DNA of 64,000 nt, taken from assembly GCA_027574665.1 (NCBI GenBank), contig CM050654.1, forward strand, positions 29,593,722-29,657,721, in the 5' to 3' direction. Source of the DNA: Rhynochetos jubatus. Its lineage: Eukaryota; Chordata; Aves; Eurypygiformes; Rhynochetidae. This document shows, in pieces, positions 55,801-64,000 of this stretch. The translations under genes were made by a program, and so were the position numbers. The notes beneath the pieces are model-generated. The model searched no databases, had not been told where the DNA came from, and was given only the letters and a program-made list of their open reading frames with translations. The number at the start of each line of letters is the position of its first letter. Position 1 is the first letter of the stretch.

Positions 55801-58800
55801 CACCCTTCTCTGCAGCATCTGATAGCTTTCTTGCACTGTTATTTTCCCTGAAAATTCATTCCACAGCCTTGTAGATGTGTTGAGCATCTTAACCCTCCCA
55901 GATTTCCAAGATCTCCCAATCTTCAGCTAGCAGCTGCCTGAAACATTGCTTGACCTGTTGGCTTGGCTCCTGTACCACGCTTTGACGGATCTGTTCAGCT
56001 TGTCCCTGATGTCTTGGATACAGTGGTCTTCCTGATACAATGAGCTGGCCAGTCTGGGAGCGCCAGACCTGACAGCTGTGGGCACTGTGGCCGGGATGGA
56101 ATAAACAAAGACTTTTCTGTTCCAGAGGCTGCCAGGCTGTCAATCTTCAGGCGGGGACAGGATCGCTCACTGTTTCCTTCCCCTCCTGCTCATCAAACGA
56201 GTACAATACTCCATTTTAAACGTGCAAAACTTGCCTTACCCACACACACACAATTAAGCATCTGGGTACTTAAAACAGACTCGCCTAGTAAATAAAAAGA
56301 AGCAGCTTGATTAGTTTTATGGCAGCAAAAGTGGGTTAATCACTAAAACTGCTTCTTATGCTGTCATGGTTCAGATAAATGGGTTTAGCCCAGCAAGCAG
56401 CCGAAGGGCACGCATTAGCAGCTCCTGCTGCAGGAAAGCATGCTCCGCGGATCACCTCTCAGAGGCACCAGCCGGCTGCCTGTGAAGGTGGTGGCAGAAT
56501 TCCCACTGACTTCAGCGGAGCTGAGATTGTGCTGTAAATAAATATATCTGCCTCCAAAGGGTACAAGAGGCAGATCAAACACGAGTGAGCTTTTCTTGTA
56601 TCTAGTAAGATCTTTCTCCTGTCTTTCCTCCACGGATTTCCACAGCATTAAAGTTTCATTAAAGAGAAAGTGATTAAAAAATTGCATTTACCTAGAGCCT
56701 CTGAGCATATGCGGCCATACTGCCACATACAAAGCGTGTGTATTCTCAGCTTCTATTGGAAATAAAGCTACCTGTGCTTCAGTTGTGGTATGTATAGCAC
56801 CTGGGTACAGCAATACCCACTCTGGCTCCACTTATGCTAGCCCTAGATCCAAAGCACCAGCCACAGATAATTTAGGATCATTTTGTTAGTTTAGATGCAG
56901 AACTTACTTAGATTATATTAAGTGATCAGGTGTAGCCTGGATTTGTTCACACAGCAGGTTCAGCAGTAAAAAGCTGTGACAGCCCTGGGGAATGTGAAGA
57001 AGTACAGGAGGGAAAGGAGCATCACCTCCCAGCCAGGAGGGAAAAATGCACAAAGATTTGGTTTAATTACAGGAGTCTGGAGTTTGGCTAAAATTAGAAC
57101 TTTGAAATATAGAACATTGAGATTTTTTTGATGCTCAGCCTATTGTTGTTATTAGGTAAAGCTGCTGTACAGTTTGGGAAGTTGGTAAATAGTTGATATC
57201 TATTTGGAAGTATTATGCTGTTAGTATATTGTTATGAGCCCTTCAAAGGCAGGTTTATGAGGTACCGAGTGGTTGGAAAATGTAGGGTAGATTTCCATTT
57301 CCTGAGTGAATAACTGTACCAGTTCCTCCAGAACAAATACCTGTATGGATGGATATAGGATGTGATTTCTGACATCTCATGTGTGATAGAGGCATTCATG
57401 CCACAAAGCAGAGTCACCGTTCACAGGCATTATAAACACAGCAGAAACTCGTGGCGTTTTGGTGCTTACTGGTTTCAGTACTGGTTTCTGTTGCTTTATG
57501 TTAGTTATTCATTGCTCTGGTAAACTCTCACCTAAAAACAATTAAGACAAAATTATTAATCTGTGATTCTCATCTCTTGTCAATTCACTACCGAGTCAGC
57601 CACCAGCAGCCCCTTTCCTACAGCATGCTGCTTCCTTGGGAAGTTTTCCAACCAACTTTGGTTCTGCTTAACCCTGGTGATCTCACCAGAGCTGGAGAGG
57701 TGGCGGTGACACAGCCACACCATCCTCCCCTTCTTCACAGAAAGCAATAAGCAAAATCTCTGCTTGTTACTGACAGTAGCAAACAAGCGATTTCACGTGC
57801 ATGAGAAAGAGAAGTCATTTGGTGTGGTTTTTCGCTTCAGCAAAATCGTTCGCACCAGCTGCAACCCACAGCTCTGCTCCTGAGCCCTGCACCGCTCTTC
57901 CCTCATCCCCTCCTTTTGCAGTCCTGCTGCTGAGCAAGGGAGATCCTGCATAAATCTTCTGTCAGAGCAGCTCTTTGGGCTGGTGTGAACTGGCAGATGG
58001 TTGCTCTGAAATGTTTCCAACAGAGGGAAAAAGCAAAAGCCTCCCAACCCACTGCAAGTCCCTTGCTACGGCTGCATCGGTAAGGTAACGTGCTTGAAGG
58101 AACCAGGGGAAGCCAGTGAAGCACAGAGAAGCGTTAGGTTAAAATACACACTTAGGTCTCAAATCAGAGTCCTCAATGCAAATGTTTGTGTAATCTAAGT
58201 TTATTTTCTCTTCCTCAATTTCTTGGCTGTTGCCCATTTTATAAGAGGAGCAGACTCAAGCAAATACGAAGCAGGAAAGCCTTGGGAGTTTTTCTAGGAA
58301 TTGATGTTTCTCTTCCAGCCATGGCATTAGGATTTCTTATTTTTTCATTTACAGTTGAAACGAGGCAGTGCATCCTAGCAGCTGGCACAGGAAATGGGAC
58401 GGCCTCATCTCTGTGCTTGAACTTCTCGCTGTTTAATTGCATGAACACTGCTGACACTGCTAGATGCCTCCGTCATCACAGGGACTGTAACCCAGCCGAC
58501 CCTGGGACAGCATCACACTGCCAACAGTTTTCACAAAGGCAGGTGGAAGAAACAAAGCTGAAGGCTTCAGGGCAGTGGGGCTCTGTAACCAACCTGGTGT
58601 CTCCCCACCTTCCCCAGTGTTGCCTGCGAGAGGGAAGTTAGGGAGTTGAGGCGGGCTGTGGTAATTACCATGTCCCCCTGAAGAGGTATGATCAAACCTT
58701 TGCTAGAGGTTGGGCAATAAATGTATCACTGGGGCCGGTAGCACCAACCTGTCATAGGTCTCCTCCCTCTGTAGGTAACATTTACATTACTTATACATGT

Positions 58801-61800
58801 GTATTCCCTCTGACAGGCTACATGCACTGAGCAGGAAAGGCCTCCACACTGGTTTCCCAGCAAATGCTGGGTGCGCTGACCCTCTGCCTGCCATCTCCAT
58901 CATACTGTAGGTAAATCACCCCACATCCCCTGGAGAGAGGCAGGCCAGAGCAGAGAAAGAGTGTGAGGCTTCACCAAGAAATTGGGACTCCCATTCTTAC
59001 TCAAACCAGCTCTTCCTCCATGTGCTCATCCTCCTTTGCTCCCCAGTGCCTCCCTCTCAGTGTTGGTTCAATACCCTGACATCTGAGCTTGCCTGTTTTC
59101 TTGTAACACCCTCCATAGACAACAACATGCTACATTATGGATTCCTCTAGGAATACACCCTTTGCTGGAGCATATTTTTATAGAGAATAAGGGAGAATCC
59201 AGCTGAGGAATCATGTGTGCAACACCCACATCCAGGTCAAACATCCAGAGAGGAGCTCTTGCTTGAATCAATACTGTCTTTAATTACAGAACAGATTGAA
59301 AGCTCTTCAAAGAGCTTCTGGCCCCACTTCTTCACTGCCTTCTATTTTGGGGCAAGCAAATGGGCGCAGCTCAGTGTATAGCATGATGCTCATTCTGTCC
59401 CGGTAATGCAATCACAGCAGTTGCTACTCTGCTCACAGCTGCGCAAACGGAACACAAAGTGCTACGTGAAGGACAATGTGCATGTGCTGGGGTGAAGGGT
59501 CAGGTTTGACACTTTGGAATCCTCCTGTGCAGCTGTGACCCTGCCTGCTGGCAACCTGCATGTGGTGGTCCCAATATGGGCTATCAGGGCAGGTCGGGGC
59601 CCCACGGGAACGTGGTGCTGGCCCTGGGGCACAGGGGCTGCTGAGCACTCAGCAGCTGACCCAGCTGCAGGTAGGAGGGAGTCTGGGGAGCATCTGTCAG
59701 AGCTGCTGGGCTCTGCTGTAGGGGTAATAGCATTGCTGCTCTTAATTAGGGTTGGTATTGCTGCTTCGTGGTGAGCATCCTTATCGTATCCACAGCGCTG
59801 TCCACATCATCTCCTTCATGCTCTTGCTTTTCAGTGTATTTATTAATTTTTCTCCACTTCCAGAGCATAACTACAGTGAAGATATTCCAAAGCTCAGAGT
59901 AAATCCCTTCTATCCTCAAGCCTCAGCCAGTCCTGACCTTCCCACCAATTTTCCTGGCCTCAGGTTAACCCCTGCACTGCCAGGATCTCTAGACCGATGA
60001 TGAAGGAAGGCTTTAAAGACTCCATGTCCCTACTGAGTCCTTTGCCTTCCAGTATCTCTCAACCAATTTGAAGTGGATATGGAGCTATTATAGCCCAGAA
60101 AAAAAAAAAAAGGTTGCTAGCAAGGGGATTTTTTGAAAGAGCAAATGTCAAAACATCATGCCTTTCTAGCCCTGGGAGGTAGAGAGATGTCACAACTCTT
60201 TGGGAACAGTATTATGCCATAGACAAAAGCTATTTCAGCTTCTCTTTCTCCTTTTTTAATGATATTAAATAGCATTCTGTCTTTCTCCTTGGGGTACATT
60301 CTGGCTAATTCATACCTCACTGTAAATCAAAAGCCTTTCCACTAATTTCAGCAAAGACTGACTCAGTGGAGAGTAGGATTTTGGTCAGGTAATTAGGGCA
60401 TGAAAAATAGCATGGTCATGAGGCTTCAAAACTTCTCTTCAGTATTTTCCCAATAATCTCTCTGCAAAGGTGATGAGGCAACAAGGGAACCTGCTTAATA
60501 ATTAACTAAAACCAAGTTCCCTCCCCTATGTAAACGCCATCTTGATACCCAAATTAAATAACCCTAACTCACTCTTAGATTCGCTACTTTGTTAGATGCT
60601 GATATCTGTTGATAACAACATGGTCTGTTTCAACATGTTTTTATCGTACTCCTCCTCGGCAGAGGCTTGATGGTGCCTTCTGATAATTAACAATATAAAA
60701 AACCAGACTGCTCAATTTTTAGCCACATTTCCTTTTGAAAACAGGCTTATGCAACAGCACCGTCTGTCACCCATGTCTTTCTCCTCCCAGTCCCATCACT
60801 GTCAGCTGCATCACCCAAATTTAAACCAGTTGACAGGTAGAGGGTAATGGAGACCTGAAATGTATCGAGTGCCCACAGATTTCATTAAATGAGTGAAGAT
60901 AAATGCTACTAAGGACCTCAGGCTGCTGCACAGGGAGGGAAGGGTGGGATGGAGATGACTCTTCCTAAACCTAGGAAAGCCCATGCTGGAGCTCTGCCTG
61001 TACACAAACCCATGGGAATATGTCTGGTTTCATCGCTTGAACTTTCTCAGGTATGTACATGCCTTTCTTCCCATCCTGCTGTACTGGGTTTGTGTGGCAA
61101 GGTTTTGGAATTGGGGGCCTACAGGGGTGGCTGCTGTGAGAAGCCACTCGAAGCCTCCCCTGTGTCCGACAGAGCTAATGCCAGCGGGCTCCAAGACAGC
61201 AACAGTGGTAGCACCTCTGGGATAACATATCTGAGAAGGGAAAAAAAGCCCCACACCTGCAGCTGGAGAGAGGAGTGAGAATATGCGAGCAGAAGTGTGC
61301 AAACACTTTTCCCCAGAAGTCCCCCCTTACAAGGTGAAGTATCTCGCTGGGCCTGAGCTAGCACGCACATCCCCGCACAGACCATGTTGTCCAAGCAGGT
61401 ATGTGCATACACTATGGGCCTTTTGGCACCCATCCTTTACAGAGCAAGTGCATTTTACATGATGCTTATACATGTCAGCACTTCACACTTCCTCCCCGCT
61501 CCCCACATCAGTTAGCTCGGGTTGGTAATTCACCACTGCTTTGACATCTGGCAGCACAATCAAAGCAGAATCTCACTTCCCGAGGCTGCAAGGCAAGCAA
61601 ATCTGTGTTTCCTTACAGCTTTGTCACCTCATCCTGTTTCACAGCAGAAAGTTCACAGTCGCCCCTGTGACAAGGCTCTGCTGCTCCTAAGGGAATGGTT
61701 CCATGTTGGGATTGCTTCGCCACAAAGCCAGTGTAAGAGGTTTGTCTGAGTTCAAGCCCCCACCTACGAATGCTTCACCATTTTCAGGTGCTCTAACTTA

Positions 61801-64000
61801 ATTTTTAATGTGGTTATGCCCTCAAACTTCTTTGAAGTGGATTTGCTGCTGGGGAAGCTGTAATGTAGCATGTCACACAGATGGAACTACATGCCAAACA
61901 TGTAAGAGTACATCTTACACTGTGCTATAAAATACTAATGAACACAGTGAAGTCTGGATGTTAAAAATCATTTCCAAAAGAAAAGGAAATGTGGTGTTTT
62001 GTATCTTTTGGATGTAAGAGGGGCTGATCCACCTTCTGCTAAATTAGGGGTTATTCCTATGCTTTCTGCTCTATAATAAAGTATCTTTATTTCCAGACCA
62101 GAATGTACACATGGAATCTTACTCTGCCGAGCACAGATTTACCAAGCTGAGAGGGACAGGAGATGATCTAACAAGGACTAAACTCAACCCTTCCCACCAT
62201 GCCCGTTAATAGCTGGGTTGTTAAGTGGCACTATGTAAGGAGATGGAATTGTCTACCAGCATGACCCCATCTGACCCTGCCCTGGGACCTGGCCTGGCCC
62301 CCAGACAAGCAAATCCTTCATAGCAATACTAGAAAGTCAGTGGGAGAATGAGGAAATGTATAAAACAGTTCTATATCTACAGGTGATTTGTTGGGATCTG
62401 CCATCACTTCTGTTGAAAATGAAATAGTTATTTTGGCAATAGCTGCTCTATCACACTGTATGAAAAAAACCCCTTGAAATTCAATCAGAGGAACAAAGCT
62501 AGAACAATTCTTAATTTTCTCTATTACTAGTCTTTCTTGAGATCTGGCTGATTTTAACTTCTTCCTCTTCCCCACCCATGCATGTCTTATTTCACTCCAT
62601 TTGATGCTGGGCAGTGTGGTACTCCCACTAAGGGGTAGGACCAGGCTCTTATGTTTCCTGTATAGCTGTCAGTGCCAGCTCTGTGTTTTTCTTGCTTTTC
62701 ATATTATCTGCGGCTCGTGCTTTGGATTTCTTTTTCCCTCTTTGTTCCCAAATGCTGCAAGTACAAACCAGCTATCCATAATTTTACAGTCACTCCTTCA
62801 TTTACAGAGCAGGCACCAACACATCTCTGAGATCTGTCTGCAGCATCCAAGGAAAAATCAATTCCAGACATATTGTATCAATTTCAACACTTTGTCGGAA
62901 CTGGCAGAGTTTAAGTCTCTTAGCTCTGTATGTCTTGAATCAACTCCGCCTTTCTCTTGCATAGATACAAAGGCAGAATAATCCTCCCAACTTTGAGAGA
63001 GTTTACTTCAAGTGTGCATCTGCCTAAAGAAATTAAATAAATGTGTTGCTCCCAATTCACATACTTTTTCTGAAGAAGGGGAAAGATGTGACCACTTGCT
63101 TTTTGGAGGCCAAATTTTGATACTTCTAATGAGCATCAGTTAACTTTACCCTAGTCTCACATTCTTCAAGAGAATCACAATGGAGCAAAGGCTTAAATCT
63201 TGTTCTCATTCACGTCAGTAAAGAAATTCCCATTGGTTTAAATTAGAGCCCAAGTGATCCTAAAATATGAGCCAGAATTGCACAACCCAGCTTTCACTGG
63301 GTCGGGCTCGAAGGGTCTCTCTTACACCATGGTCCGATACATACTCACCCAAGTTCCTCGCGTGCAAAAATATTGGTTTACCAAATGAGGCCCCAAACCC
63401 TGACTCATTCCTTCCTTAACCAAGCTCCTGCTGCGGTACTGTAAATATTACCTAGGGAGTTAGTTAGAGATTTGTTCTTTCACCCCTATAGCACCATCAC
63501 TTTTTCCCTTCCCTAAGTCTTCTGCTCTGCAAGTCCCCACGCTTTGCCCTGCGCTTTTATGGAAACAGCAGAAGTAATAAACTTTGATTTCCCCTCTACA
63601 AACATTATGAAACAGTTTAATTATTAAAATGTCTGTGTTGTTTCACTGGAGGGAAAAAGTCAAGCCCTGCATGTTCTAATTGTTTGTTTTCTTCTCAGTT
63701 TCCTTGGCATAGAGTTTGTTCTTTTTTTTTTTTTAAAGCTTAAACAAACATTTCTCCAGACTCAGAGTTCAAAAAGTTCCTGGTGAATTAAACTGGTTGA
63801 GGCTCACCAACCTGAATCTTTCAGTGGACACGTGATGCGGGTGGGTGATCTCATTTTATGGTAACATGTCTGTGGGACATCTTTAATGAATCTCTGGAAC
63901 TGAAAGAATGCAGTTTGCCTTTTAAATCCCAAGAGTTACAGTCAAAAATGTTCTTGAATCTGTAGCTGAGCTACAAACAATGTGTTGCAGAAAGCATTTT
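52877..64000. other. Gene-free 3' desert, part 3
   Basis: No exon, RNA gene or transposon family is recognisable up to the window end. Simple tracts are (CA)n at 56240-56252, poly(A) at 60099-60111 and poly(T) at about 63722-63734. A repeat-free block at about 56390-56710 resembles a conserved non-coding element. Open frames of 151-165 codons (58186-58641, 54752-55249) have no protein motif. By mammalian synteny the next gene on this side would be ESYT3, but I see none of its exons. Confidence 0.6.
56240..56252. repeat. Short (CA)n microsatellite
   Basis: A run of about six CA units. It is simple sequence with no inferred role. Confidence 0.7.

Noticed and set aside
58186-58641. 151-codon + strand open frame with a hydrophobic stretch near its middle
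   Set aside because: The hydrophobic stretch (LPAMALGFLIFSF) alone is not evidence. There is no signal peptide at the start, no family match and no promoter.

Overview
The window reads as vertebrate nuclear DNA, almost certainly from a bird. Its coding sequence is split by GT-AG introns of a few kilobases, intergenic DNA is abundant, and the only plentiful transposon is the CR1 LINE in several subfamilies. CR1 is also common in turtles and crocodilians, so bird is an inference. The species cannot be fixed from sequence alone.

One protein-coding gene is supported: MRAS (muscle RAS, also R-Ras3), on the + strand. Five coding exons at 15950-16142, 25236-25389, 28659-28758, 30069-30148 and 33745-33844 join in frame (193+154+100+80+100 = 627 nt) to encode 208 residues plus a stop. 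All RAS-family motifs are intact: P-loop, switch I, the DTAGQ switch II motif, NKVD, SAK, a polybasic tail and a CAAX box ending in leucine. The first coding exon has a short 5' untranslated part after a tandem AG acceptor. At least one non-coding 5' exon and the promoter must therefore lie upstream, and I could not recognise them in the first 15.9 kb.

Layout: 1-15928 is 5' flank or 5' UTR intron, with no recognisable exon, a locally duplicated segment of about 105 bp (12432 and 13435) and a rearranged CR1 cluster (13582-14276). 15929-33844 is the MRAS coding region; its introns hold two more CR1 copies (18873-19180 and 31815-32326) and a long imperfect inverted repeat (20524-20712). 33845 to about 34660 is the likely proximal 3' UTR, with a 21-A run and a 23-T run that could pair. 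From 34660 to the end is about 29 kb without a recognisable coding exon. It holds a likely MIR remnant (about 37030-37150), CR1 copies (44409-44965, 45541-45625, 52299-52876) and several AT-rich, repeat-free blocks that look like conserved non-coding elements.

I found no RNA gene, CRISPR array, intact mobile element or clearly new system. The observations most worth a second look are the duplicated segment, the intronic hairpin, the A/T tract pair in the 3' UTR and the candidate regulatory blocks in the 3' desert.
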